Source: Chlorocebus sabaeus (Eukaryota; Chordata; Mammalia; Primates; Cercopithecidae). Taken from it: 64,000 nucleotides of DNA. The notes beneath the pieces are model-generated. The model was not told where the DNA came from, searched no databases, and was given only the letters and a program-made list of their open reading frames with translations. Each line of letters opens with the position of its first letter. Within the stretch, counting starts at the first letter, position 1. Shown piece by piece: positions 35,265 to 45,570 of this stretch. Both the position numbers and the translations under genes were made by a program. The stretch spans positions 92,749,137-92,813,136 of the forward strand of contig NC_132923.1 in the NCBI RefSeq assembly GCF_047675955.1, given 5' to 3'.

Positions 35265-35369
35265 AGAATGGTTCCTAGAAGCTGGTGGTTTCCAGGATGG
35301 TTCTCAGGAGGCCAGAATCAGTGGGTGCCCCCAGGGAGATCTCTGGGAGAAATGTCCCCATTTATCTAG

Positions 35370-35560
35370 GGGACTGTAAGGACCCAGAGCCAGATAGGTC
35401 CAGTACAAGTTAAGAGTCTTCCACCTGGGCCAAGCCAATTCACCTCCCTGGACTTCTATTTTCTTTAAAATGAGATTAATTATGACCCTTATTTTCTGGG
35501 GTCATGGTGGAAATGAAATGAGATAATTTGAAAGTTTAATCAGCTGAATCTCCGGTAAGA
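35370..35560 (+). mobile_element. MIR SINE
   Basis: 'gggccaagccaattcacctc', 'tttctttaaaatgagattaa' and 'gaaatgaaatgagataattt' fit the MIR 3' half. Confidence 0.65.
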
Positions 35561-35890
35561 TGTCTGGAGAGGAGACTTTGGAAAAGTCTCTGGGGTCAGA
35601 TCTCTTCAGAGGATAATGGGACATTCACAGCATCCATCTAGATTCTTGCCTCCATTGGTAGATAGGAGTGGCTTAGTAAAAGTTTGCATTTGAGAAATAT
35701 TTTCACTTTTGAAATGTTACTCTGTGTGTGGAGGGTACACTGGATGAAGTTAACTCCAGAGTCAGTTGAGAGGCAACTACAGGCTTCTAGGCAAGAGATA
35801 ATGGTGGGCTCAACAGGGATGGAGAAGGAGGGCACGTGGGGATTGGAATTTGAGCTGGGATGAACCCCTGACCTATTAACTTTTTTGCAG

Positions 35891-35937
35891 GATCCCATAA
35901 CTAAAGATTCAGTTAGTCATCAGGCAACAGCAAAGAG
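35891..35937 (+). other. KLF18: KLF18 5' leader in the first coding exon
   Basis: A good acceptor, 'acttttttgcag', ends at 35,890. The 47 bases before the ATG contain an in-frame TAG at 35,914-35,916, which fixes the coding start at or after this point. It is not proved that the acceptor is used. Confidence 0.55.
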
Positions 35938-37921
35938 ATGGATTCCAGTCTCCTCCAGGCAATTGAGGAAATTGAGAATTTTTTCCAGCATCTCTCTGAG
36001 CGACATACAAAACAGGCAGAAACCCCAGATGCACCAGAACCACAGAACTGTATGCCTCTGACTGCCCATGTTGAGGAGAGCCAACATGAGTCAACCCGGA
36101 GCAAGACAATGCCTCCCTTGGGGCCCACAATGATGACTTCTGCATGCACTAACATCCCTGGGACAGTTCTCACCCAGGACTTAACAATGCACCCTCTTAA
36201 AGCCCTTGATATGGCCCTTGAAGACCTAAATAAGACTTATTCCATGGGCCAGAAAGTGGCTTCCTTTGATCAGATAAAACACACAGCAGGCTCCCAGATG
36301 ACAGATGTTACTGACACCCCAAAGTCATCACCCACTGATTGCCAGAAGACAGCCATCACTGCAAGCAACATGACAATGTCCAGTGAAAGTAACCAGTTGA
36401 ACACTCCAAGTAGTGACCAGACCCTCAATGAGAGTCAGATACCAACCCTGCATGGAGATCAGATGAAGACCCTCAGTGATAACCAGACTCTCTGTGGGGA
36501 CCAGGTGACCTTCAGTAGTGACCAGACCCTCTACGGGGAGCAGATGACGACCTCCACTAGTAACCAGACCCTCTACGGGGGGCAGATGACGACCTCCACT
36601 GGTAACCAGACCTTCTGTGGAGAGCAGATGACGACCTCCACTGGTAACCAGACCCTCTGTGGAGAGCAGATGACGACCTCCACTGGTAACCAGGCCCTTT
36701 ACGGGGGACAGATGATGACCTCCACTAGTAACCAGACCCTCTATGGGGAGCAGATGACGACCTCCACTGGTAACCAGACCCTCTATGGGGAGCAGATGAC
36801 GACCTCCACTAGTAACCAGACCCTCTACGGGGAGCAGATGACGACCTCCACTAGTAACCAGACCCTCTACAGGGAGCAGATGATGACCTCCACTAGTAAC
36901 CAGACCCTCTACGGGGAGCAGATGACGACCTCCACTAGTAACCAGACCCTCTGTGGAGAGCAGATGACGACCTCCACTGGTAACCAGACCCTCTGTGGAG
37001 AGCAGATAACGACCTCCACTGGTAACCAGACCCTCTGTGGAGAGCAGATGACGACCTCCACTGGTAACCAGGCCCTTTACGGGGGACAGATGATGACCTC
37101 CACTAGTAACCAGACCCTCTATGGAGAGCAGATGACGACCTCCACTGGTAACCAGACCCTCTATGGGGAGCAGGTGACGACCTCCACTAGTAACCAGACC
37201 CTCTATGGGGAGCAGATGACGACCTCCACTGGTAACCAGACCCTCTATGGGGAGCAGATAACGACCTCCACTGGTAACCAGACCCTCTGTGGAGAGCAGA
37301 TGACGACCTCCACTGGTAACCAGGCCCTTTACGGGGGACAGATGATGACCTCCACTGGTAACCAGACCCTCTATGGGGAGCAGGTGACGACTTCCACTAG
37401 TAACCAGACCCTCTGTGGGGAGCAGATGATGACCTCCACTGGTAACCAGACTCTCTGTGGGGAGCAGATGACGACCTCCACTAGTAACCAGACCCTCTGT
37501 GGGGAGCAGGTGACGACCTCCACTGGTAATCAGACCCTCTATGGGGGGCAGAATATGACCTCCATTGATAACCAGGCTCTCTGTGGAGGCCAGATGGCAA
37601 CATATAGTGGCAACCCGACCCTCTATGGGGACCAGATGCTGACTCTTCAGGTGGGCAATATGACAATGCTCACTAATGACCACAGCCTTTATGGGGGATA
37701 TATGATATCCCATCAGTTCTCATCATTGCCACACCCAGGATTCCCATGCTTTTCAAGTTCCCATTTGATTCAAGGACAAGTTCTAGAAAAGCAGAAGACA
37801 CAGAGCTGCCAGTTCTGGAAGAATCCTGAGGTTTCGAGGCCCTACATCTGCACTTACGAGAACTGCAAGAATTCTTATAAAAAGGCTTGCCACCTCCGAA
37901 CCCATATGCGCAAGCACACTG
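35938..37921 (+). CDS. KLF18: KLF18 coding exon 1
   Basis: 1,984 coding bases: amino terminus, repeat domain and finger 1. It ends CACACTG|GTGAGT, leaving the finger-linker glycine codon split after its first base (phase 1). Reading past the donor gives a stop two codons later, which supports splicing. Confidence 0.92.
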
Positions 37922-38758
37922 GTGAGTGAGGGCCTGGGAACGGGGTGAGGGGCAAATCTGTATTTGTGCCTTTACAAAGCCTTGGGAGCATTTGAGATTG
38001 CTGCCACTTCCTTTAAGCCAAGAATTCAAGAAGATTCTATAATAGAAAAGGTTGGCACCTTCAGAAGCGGGGATAAAGCAGTCCTAGGGACAGGCTCTAG
38101 TCTTGGACCAGAGCCAGGCTGGCTATAGCCTTTAGTGATATTGACTGCTGGTTTGATGGGAAGAAGTGAAGGGATTTCTTTGGCCTCTTGCAGGTAGATG
38201 TTCTTGACACTATTTCTACTGGGATCGTCACTTCATAGTGACAGTGCCCCCAGGCCCCACTTCCCTCATCCTCCTTATTCCCCCCACTAACTTGCCTGCC
38301 AATAACTGTCTGTCTCTCCTCCTGTTTTTTTTTTTCTTCTTCCTTTCCTTTTGTTCCCTTCTTCACAGTTTTCCTCTTGTCTTTCCAGCTTTTGTGGCCC
38401 TCATTCCCCTCCTTCACTCACCTCCCCGACCTCCATCTCCTTTGGCTCTCCCTCTCCCACTCTAACTTGCTCAAAAACTTTTTCTTGTTCACTTTCAATG
38501 TCCCTGCCCTACCTCACCCTGATATATGACGGGTCTCTCTCTCTCTCTCTCTCTCTGTCTGGTCCAGGGGAGAAGCCCTACATATGCAATGTAGAGGGAT
38601 GTACGTGGAAATTCACCCGCTCAGATGAGCTCAACAGACACAAGAAAAGGCACACTGGGGAACGGCCCTACCTGTGTTCAATATGCAACAAGAATTTTGC
38701 AAGATCTGATCACCTAAAGCAGCATGCAAAGGTCCACAACGTTCACCCAGGATTATGA
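35938..38758 (+). CDS. KLF18: KLF18, Kruppel-like factor with coding minisatellite
   Basis: Predicted nuclear zinc-finger transcription factor of the KLF family. Two coding exons (35,938-37,921 and 38,568-38,758) joined by a GT-AG intron of 646 bases give 724 codons. The start ATG has G at -3 and +4, and an in-frame stop precedes it in the same exon. Residues 1-190 or so are S/T/Q/N-rich; about 195-572 is a 14-residue repeat domain (27 units); 573-633 is unique. Three C2H2 fingers follow: C638/C643/H656/H660, C668/C673/H686/H690 and C698/C701/H714/H718, with TGEKP and TGERP linkers. Helices RSDELNRH and RSDHLKQH match KLF fingers 2 and 3. From memory, the human protein is about 1,050 residues, so this copy has fewer repeats. 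No frame break is visible. KLF17 lies downstream on the opposite strand. Little is known of its role; DNA binding to GC/CACCC boxes is inferred from the fingers. Confidence 0.93.
36520..37653 (+). repeat. KLF18: In-frame 42-bp coding minisatellite, about 27 units
   Basis: Unit consensus at protein level is NQTLYGEQMTTSTS or ...STG. Unit 1 begins DQTLYGEQ at 36,520, and units 25-27 at the 3' edge are degenerate. Variation is limited to a few sites: Tyr/Cys at position 5, Glu/Gly at 7, Met/Val/Ile at 9, Thr/Met at 10, Ser/Gly at 14. The Cys units mostly carry the linked synonymous variant TGT GGA, but units 22-24 carry TGT GGG. The block of units 4-7 recurs as units 13-16 and, shortened, 19-21, which shows higher-order duplication. 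Confidence 0.97.
38534..38557 (+). repeat. (CT)n tract forming the KLF18 intron polypyrimidine tract
   Basis: Eleven or so TC units just before 'gtctggtccag', the acceptor of exon 2. Length variation here could affect splicing strength. Confidence 0.9.
38568..38758 (+). CDS. KLF18: KLF18 coding exon 2
   Basis: 191 coding bases. It starts GGGAGAAGCCC after acceptor tggtccag and completes the H-T-G-E-K-P linker. It encodes fingers 2 and 3 and a short tail ending in Gly-Leu before TGA at 38,756-38,758. Confidence 0.92.
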
Positions 38759-39280
38759 ACCCTTCAGCCCATGAGGAAATGTGTACAGCTAAAAGATTCT
38801 CCCTACTGAGTTTGTTTCCCTTGAACAAGCTCCCCTATTTCCCTATGCCAGTAGCTAGTAGGTGCTTAATATTCATAAGTTTTCTAAAACATACAGAGAA
38901 AATAGGTATCTGGGTTTTCATATAAAAACTGGATGACTTTCAACTTGAAACTGGAAGCACTCTTCATTCATTGCCCTCTCTCAGGGTAACTGCTTTTATC
39001 AGCATGCTGTGAATCCCTCTAGATCTTACTCTGCATTTACCTGTATGTGTACTTGTAAAAATGTATCTGTGTAGATGATTGAGATTGATATGTATATAAC
39101 TCAGAGGGTAAAGAATATGGAACATTTTTCTTTTTTGTCTGTAGCTGAGTCTATGTTTCTTTGGAGTTTCATTCTTGTGTTGAAAAGGAGGGAATGCTCA
39201 GTCACGTCCAGTGTAAAGTGGTCTCAGGTTAAATGGACTTTGCTTAGATGAGTACTTAGCCTATTTAGAAGTTCAACCTG
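38759..39280 (+). other. KLF18: Presumed KLF18 3' untranslated sequence
   Basis: Unique sequence after the stop. No AATAAA or ATTAAA was seen here; only variants such as TATAAA at about 38,922 occur. Confidence 0.45.
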
Positions 39281-39605
39281 GGTCAGATGTGGCTCACGCC
39301 TGTAATCCCAGTACTTTGAGAGGCCAAGATGGGCAGATTGCTTGAGCCTGGGGAGTTCTAGACTAGCCTGGGCAATATGGTGAAACTCTGCCTCTACAAA
39401 AAAAAAAAAAATATATATATATATATACAAAAATTAGCTGGGTGTGGTGGTGTGCACCTATAGTCCCAGCTACTTGGGAGGCTGAGATGGGAGGATCACG
39501 AGCTCAGTAGTTGGAGTTGCAGTGAGCTGTATTCACACCACTGCACCACTGTACTCTAGCGTGGGTGACATAGTGAGACCTTGTCTCAAAAAAAAAGAAA
39601 AAAAA
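39281..39605 (+). mobile_element. Alu, diverged, with AT repeat in the linker
   Basis: The linker A-run is followed by (AT)n at 39,411-39,426. Confidence 0.92.
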
Positions 39606-39699
39606 GATATTGTGTAATATTATATATGAAATATATTGAATAAGATATTTAAGTTATAAGTAGAAAAAAATGAGCACCTGTAAGAGCTCATCACCCAGT

Positions 39700-39727
39700 G
39701 TCATGCAATCAGTGTCATGCAATCAGG
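39700..39727. repeat. 14-bp tandem duplication
   Basis: The unit CAGTGTCATGCAAT occurs twice in direct succession beside the LTR-like element. Confidence 0.85.
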
Positions 39728-40133
39728 TGTTGAGATGGCCAGTCGGAACAATGAGCCAGACGGAAAGGAATGATCAAGCCTTATTTACTGACTGCTACAG
39801 AACAGATAGGAGAGACAGCCTTAGCCAAGACCCCAAATAAGGAGGCCTCTGCACGGAAGCACCATCGTCCTTCAACGACCCACATAAACCCAGGGTATAA
39901 AACTCTGGGCTGGCTGCTTTCTGGGGCCCTTCAGCTGTGGTACAAGTGGGGCACATGCAGTTAAGACTCCATCCCCCCGGGCAGCTTTCCTGAACCTTCG
40001 GGGACTAACTCCCAATGAATCCTAGATTGTTGTCCTTTGCTGCCTGTTAGTAATAAACCTATTTTATTTAACTTGTTGTGTGTATGGGTGTCATTGGATC
40101 TCACTGGGCTCAGACAAGCTGATAACCAGTGCA
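39728..40133 (+). mobile_element. Solo LTR-like element (ERV1-like)
   Basis: It begins TGTTGAGATGG, has a TATAAA box at about 39,897-39,902 and an AATAAA at 40,052-40,057 followed by a GT-rich stretch, spaced as in a U3-R-U5 unit of about 400 bp. The right border (near 'gataaccagtgca') and the family are uncertain. Confidence 0.5.
40052..40057 (+). promoter_or_regulatory. AATAAA polyadenylation signal within the LTR-like element
   Basis: The first canonical hexamer downstream of the KLF18 stop on the sense strand that I can find, about 1.3 kb away, followed by 'ttgttgtgtgtatgggtgt', a good GU-rich downstream element. Use by KLF18 transcripts is inferred. Confidence 0.5.
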
Positions 40134-40782
40134 CAGTGAATCTGCCTTACGGTGGGGATGCCAAGTCCTTGACTATGGCTCCTTTCAGAAAACTGCAATG
40201 CCCTGGTTGTGTGCCAAGTCTGGTGAGCTCCCCTACCCATCCTTCTATATTCTAGAATTGATGACTACCCTGATTTTTGTATATATAAATCCCTTTGATA
40301 CGTTTATCAAAAATGCATGTATTCAAAGATAATTTGTAGGTTTTTTTATTTTGAGCTTCATAAATATTATACTGAGCTATATATAGTCTTCTGAAACTCC
40401 CTTGTTTTCAACACATATCTTTAAGATTTCATCCATGTTATTACTAAGGTCAATATAAAGAATCCATAACAACCCCAAACAAAACTTCTCTACATTGTTA
40501 ACACACCAGGGTGGGGGCGGGGGGGTGAGGGACCAGAGAAATCTGAGAATGCACTAGAGTCTTACATGAAGCACAATTATAAAAAGAAAAGATCATACAG
40601 CTGTTCCTCAATATCCAGATCTAATCTGCTAAATCATGAATTTTTAAAGTTTTTATTTCATTAACCTTAATATGAAAAATAGTAACATATTTCCAACCCA
40701 TTCAAAAACACCAAACATTTCTTCAAATTTCACTACAACCCTTATATAACAATCCACCAAGGATTTCACATTATATAAAACC
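40134..40782. other. Unassigned, with one G-rich run
   Basis: 'gggtgggggcgggggggtga' at 40,509-40,528 could form a G-quadruplex. Nothing else recognised. Confidence 0.4.
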
Positions 40783-41090
40783 CCCAGGTGTGGTGGCTCA
40801 CACCTGTAGTCCCAGCACTTTGGGAGGCAGAGGAGGGCAAATCACCTGAGGTCAGGAGTTCAAGACCAGCCTGACCAACGTGGAGAAACACAGTCTCTAC
40901 TACAAATACAAAATTAACTGGGTGTGGTGGCACACACCTGTAATCCCAGCTACTCGGGAGGCTGAGGCACAAGAATCACTTGAACCGGGGGGTGGAGGTC
41001 ATGGTGAGCCGAGATCGAGCCATTGTACTCCAGCCTGGGCAACAGAGCAAGACTCAGTCTCAAAAAAAAAAAAAAAAAAGAAAAGAAAAG
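40783..41090 (+). mobile_element. Full-length Alu
   Basis: Tail of A18 then AAAAG repeats. Confidence 0.93.
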
Positions 41091-41463
41091 AGAACTGAAA
41101 GAAATAAACAGGGCATCAGTGACTTGAGGGACAATATCAAGTGCTCCATCATACAGGCAGACTGTACGTCAGAAATAGAAGGTGTAGGAGAACCCCAAAA
41201 TTTGACAAAACAATGCCCAAAATTTTTCCAAATTTTATGGACTACCAAACATTTAGATTCAAAAAGTTCAATGAATCCTAAACAGAATAAAGGTAAGTTC
41301 AAAACCATATAAAACCAATCACTATATTTAAGAACAGATACATTATGTGGTGAAAACAATAAATAGCTAAGGCGAGATTAATCAAAATTCAGTATAGTGG
41401 TTACCTCTGCAAAGAAGGATGGGGAGTTCAAAGTTTTTAAATGTACTAGATTATTTTTCCTTC
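41091..41463. other. Unassigned spacer
   Basis: No gene or known repeat recognised. Confidence 0.35.
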
Positions 41464-41572
41464 TTTTTCTTATTTTATTTTTTATAGAGACAAGGTCTTG
41501 CTGGTCTCAAACTCCTGGCCTCAAGTTATCTTCTGCCTTGGCATCCCAAAGTGCTGGGATTACAGGCCTGAT
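41464..41572 (-). mobile_element. Alu fragment with large deletion
   Basis: 'agagacaaggtcttgctggt' is joined directly to 'ctcaaactcctggcctcaag'; the middle is missing. Confidence 0.8.
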
Positions 41573-41679
41573 CTTAGGGGTAACTAAATATTTTTATTAT
41601 TTTTTTTCCTTTTTTTTTTTTTTTTTTTTTGACCTTCCTAACATGAGTGCATTTTATTATTAAATTGGAGATATACAAA

Positions 41680-42545
41680 ATATTTCTTGCAGGTTATGGT
41701 AGATATCACAATCAATGGAAAACAAATGAAGTTCATCCATTCTTCTTCTGTGTTACTTATAACACAAGCCAGGAACCTGGAAGTCACCCTTGACCTCGCC
41801 CTCATCTACCAAATCCAGTTAACTATCACTTTCCTACTTCTCCCTACCTCCACTCTCACACCCTGGCCAAAGCCACCTTGACTCTCACCTGAAATACTGC
41901 TATGTCCCTTCAGCCCTTACAGCCTCGCTCTAATCTTATCTCCACATTGCAGCCAAAGAAAACACTTTCAACCTTATCTCTCCATCTTGAATCTATCTCA
42001 CCATCCCCTTTGCTATCAGAAGCAAGAGTGACAAGTAAATTTCCCAAGATACCTCATAGCCAGGAAATGGCAGAGGCAGGATTCAAAATCTACTAAAGAG
42101 TTCACAGATCTTTTTGTTTTGTTTTGTTTGTTTTGAGATAGAATCTTGCTCAGTCACCCAGGCTGGAGTGCAATGGCAAGATCTCAGCTCACTGCAACCT
42201 CCGTCTCCCGAGTTCAAGTGATTCTCCCATCAGCCTCCCGAGTAGCTAGGATTACAGGCACCCACCATATGCCAGGCTAATTTTTGTATTTCATAGAGAC
42301 GGGGTCTCACCATTTTGGCCAGGCTGGTCTCGAAACTCTAACCTCAAGTGATCCGCCTGCCTCGACCTCCAAAAGTGCTGGGATTACAGGCGTGAGCCAC
42401 CGTGCCGGGCCCACTTTGTGCACTTCTAGTAACACCCCTCCTCCACTAGATTGTGATCTCCACAAGAGCAGGAGCCTGTTTTGCCCACCATTGTAGTGCA
42501 CATCACACACCCTTGATCACTCTGGTCCTCTCCACATCCATTTCT
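41680..42545 (+). mobile_element. L2 LINE fragment, plus strand, split by an Alu
   Basis: 'aacctggaagtcacccttga' and 'ctccacattgcagccaaaga' correspond to the ORF2 end of L2, and 'ctagattgtgatctccacaa' after the Alu to its 3' region. Confidence 0.7.
42113..42411 (-). mobile_element. Full-length Alu
   Basis: Tail of GTTTT units, 5' end gtgccgggccc. Confidence 0.94.
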
Positions 42546-43487
42546 TGGTGAAAATGCTAGATCACCAAGCAGACCTCTCATCCTACATTCCAATATCAAG
42601 CAATCTGGTTTGCTGACCCTACCCACGAGGCTGTGTGTGAGCCAGGTGGGCTGGGGAACAGAGACCAGCCCTGGCCCAGTGAACCCGAGATGGCCTGCTC
42701 CATGGAAGGGATCTGGTGCCCTGGTAGAAAGAAACTTTGAGTACCCAAGACTTCAATCCCTGGGGCTAGGGAATGGGTCATAAATGAGCCCCTTCTGCCC
42801 CTGTTCTTTTAATCATGTCCACTCCCCTCACGTGGGAGCTTGGATGAAGGGCACCTAGATGTCCATCCCAGGTATACTGGGGCCACTAGTAACATGGACA
42901 AAGGCAGCAAAGCAGGACAGGGTCAGGGCAGGGGTGGGAGGGCAGGCGCAGGCACAGCCAAGGTTGTGGGGCTTCCCCAGAGGCCCAGATAGGCTTGAAC
43001 CTGCAGAGGACCAGCTTCTCTTCTTGGCAACACTGGGTACATTCATAAATGTTGTCTGTGATCTTTCTGCTCTGCAGAGGCAGGGTGCCTTCATGCACCT
43101 CTGAATCCTTACTGTCCATGCCATAGTTTCCAGAAGATAGACATGTCCAACGGTATATGTCCAAGAAATGGGAGGTGCAACTAGCACCCATGAGTCCTTC
43201 GGGTCTCATGGAGGCATCTCCTTGAGAAGTCTTTCTCTGACACATCCTTTAGTTAACTTCATGCTCCTCACCATGGGTCTTCACAGCCTTGGTGCGCTCA
43301 GTATTGTAGGCTCAAGAAACATTTGCTGAATGAATGCAGAACTTGAAGACTGCCTCTCCTCTGAGCAGTTGCCACGTCCAGTGTTCTCTGCCTGGAATCC
43401 TCTTCCTTCTTCATTCACCTGTTCAGTTTATTTCAAAATTTGAGGGATTACTAGGTGTTACACTCTTACCGGGCCCAGGGATTACCT

Positions 43488-43531
43488 GGTGATGTATTTA
43501 GCAGTCTGGGCACTGCTTCATGACAAGCCTT
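43488..43531 (+). repeat. 44-bp perfect direct repeat, copy 1
   Basis: From 'ggtgatgtatttagcagtct' to 'catgacaagcctt'; identical to 44,149-44,192. Sequences on both sides differ between the copies. Confidence 0.95.
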
Positions 43532-44148
43532 TCTGACCCCTCCAGTTAAGGGCTCCTCCCCATGGCCACTGTACAGAGGTGGACCTCTGAGTCCCCAGAT
43601 TAAGACAGTCCCTTGAGCACAGAAACCAGCTCTGATTCATCTGTGCTTGGCACCAGCCTGGGCTCAGGAAACACCCATAGAAGGCACTATCTTCTTAGGG
43701 AAGAGACTACCTCTGGGGCAGACAGATCCTGGTTGGGATTCTAGCTCTGCACTTGATAGCTTGGCCAAGTTCCTTTCTCTCTATCAGTTTGCTAGAGTAA
43801 AACAGCCTGCCAAGTCTAGATATGAGGTTCTAAACAACCTGGCTGGTTTGCCAGGATAGTCATTATCCCCTTAACCCCAAGGGACAGCAGGGAAAGATAG
43901 GCCACTTAATATCTGGTGCTTGGTAATCCAGGGACCTAAGGAAGGTGGGAGGAGCAGAAGTTACAGTGGGATTCATCCTTATCTGCCCCAGTCTTAGGCC
44001 CTCCTTTCCCTCCTAGCCCTCAGTCACCTAGAAAATAGAGCCTGAAAACAAGAACTCAGTACTGGTGTTTTACTTGGAGAGGTGCAAACCCAAGGCATTG
44101 GAAGTGAGAAAATGGAAGAAAGGCAGGAAAGAAAGGGAAGTAACCCAA

Positions 44149-44192
44149 GGTGATGTATTTAGCAGTCTGGGCACTGCTTCATGACAAGCCTT
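44149..44192 (+). repeat. 44-bp perfect direct repeat, copy 2
   Basis: Same orientation, 661 bases after copy 1. Not an Alu, LTR or other repeat that I recognise. Confidence 0.95.
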
Positions 44193-44361
44193 GCGGAGGC
44201 CGCAGTAGTTGTGTCCACCAGCTACTTGGGAGGTCTCCCCATTGATGGTACTGTTTTGGAGAATTGGTGCCAGGCAGCAATTCATGAAAGGGAGGGAAAA
44301 GGGGAGAATTGATCTGCCCAAGTCTCAACTATCTCTCATTTTCCACTAGTTAAAAAAAAAA

Positions 44362-44650
44362 TTTTATTTTTTAGATGGAGTCTTGCTCTGTCGCTCAGGC
44401 TGGAGTGCAATGGTGCAATCTCAGCTCACCACAACCTCTACCTCCTAGGTTCAAGCCATTCTCCTGCCTCAGCCTCCCGAGTAACTGGGACTACAAGCAC
44501 ATGCCACCATGCCCAGCTAATTTTGTATTTTTAGTAGAGACAGGGTTTTGCCATATTGGCCAGGCTAGTCTCGAACTCCTGACCTTATGATCCACCTGCC
44601 TTGGCCTCCCAAAGCATTGGGATTACAAGCATGAGCCACCGCACCCGGCC
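44362..44650 (-). mobile_element. Full-length Alu, sense to KLF17
   Basis: Its mutated A-tail yields AATAAA on the minus strand (44,363-44,368), the first canonical polyadenylation signal downstream of KLF17. Decayed TSD AAATTTTAT. Confidence 0.94.
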
Positions 44651-44680
44651 TCAAATTTTATCCCATGAATACTAACTCCC

Positions 44681-44981
44681 AGTCAGACACCGTGGCTTAT
44701 GCCTGTAATCCCAGCATTTTGGGAGGCTGAGGTGGGTGGGCCGTTTGAGGTCAGGAGTTTGAGATTAGCCTGGCCAACATGGTGAAATCCTGTCTCTACA
44801 AAAAATACAAAAATTAGCCGGGCGTGGTGGCGTGTGTTTGTAATCCCAGCTATCCAGGCTCTTCTGCTTCAGGAGAATCATTTGAACCTAGGAGGCAGAG
44901 GTTGCAGTGAGCTGAGATTGCACCACTGCACTCCAGCCATGGTGACAGAGCAAGACTCTGTCTCAAATAAATAAATAAATT
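44681..44981 (+). mobile_element. Full-length Alu
   Basis: Lies 30 bases from the Alu at 44,362-44,650 in opposite orientation. AAAT-repeat tail. Confidence 0.93.
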
Positions 44982-45252
44982 TCCCTATACTTCTAAGTTT
45001 GCTAGCAGCAACTTGGGATGCCAGATCCCATGCCCTATGCTAGGGCATTCCATCCAAGTCTGTGAAATGGTGGGAAGAAACAGAAACTCTGGGTATGTGG
45101 CCAGTGAGTGCCAGGGAGAATCTGATGCCATATGTGCCATGTCCAATACAGTCCAAAACTAGTTTTTTCATTTTCTGGAAGAAGGAACAAGGCATAGCGA
45201 TCCAAGAACTTTCCCAAGGTCACAAGGATATTAAGTGGCAAATTCAGGATTT
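44982..45252. other. Unassigned spacer, possibly MIR
   Basis: 'gaactttcccaaggtcacaa' and 'attaagtggcaaattcagga' resemble a MIR 5' half, reversed sense uncertain. Confidence 0.4.
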
Positions 45253-45266
45253 AAAAATAGTCTGGT

Positions 45267-45570
45267 GGCCGGGCGCGGTGGCTCAAGCCTGTAATCCCAG
45301 CACTTTGGGAGGCCGAGATGGGCGGATCACGAGGTCAGGAGATCGAGACCATCCTGGCTAACACAGTGAAACCCTGTCTCTACTAAAAAATACAAAAAAC
45401 TAGCCGGGCAAGGTGGCGGGTGCCTGTGGTCCCAGCTACTCGGGAGGCTGAGGCAGGAGAATGGCGTGAACCCGGGAGGCGGAGCTTGCAGTGAGCTGAG
45501 ATCCGGCCACTGCACTCCAGCCTGGGCAACAGAGCGAAACTCCGTCTCAAAAAAAAAAAAAAAAAAAAAA
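45267..45570 (+). mobile_element. Young AluY of Old World monkey type
   Basis: Near-consensus with 'tcaagcctgtaatcc' and 'gagatccggccactg'. A27 tail. Perfect TSD AAAAATAGTCTGG (45,253-45,265 and 45,571-45,583). One of the youngest insertions in the window. Confidence 0.95.

Larger units (their letters stand above)
42546..44361. other. Mostly unique sequence with old L2/MIR pieces, no gene supported
   Basis: About 43,300-43,440 ('gctgaatgaatgcagaactt', 'tctctgcctggaatcctctt') looks like L2 3' end. 43,715-43,860 resembles MIR. Overlapping minus-strand frames at 42,855-43,245 are equally open in two phases and carry no domain. Confidence 0.45.

Noticed and set aside
36520..37653. CRISPR-like direct repeats
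   Set aside because: Units are contiguous 42-mers without spacers and keep an open frame of a eukaryotic gene; a coding minisatellite explains them.
36328..37713. 461-codon open frame on the minus strand across the KLF18 repeats
   Set aside because: It is the mirror of a 42-bp (multiple of three) coding repeat, so one stop-free unit makes the whole array stop-free. It has no start context, no domain and no independent conservation signal.
42855..43245. Two overlapping minus-strand frames of 110 and 119 codons with several Cys
   Set aside because: Cys spacing does not follow any zinc-binding plan I know, both phases are equally open, and no splice context was found.
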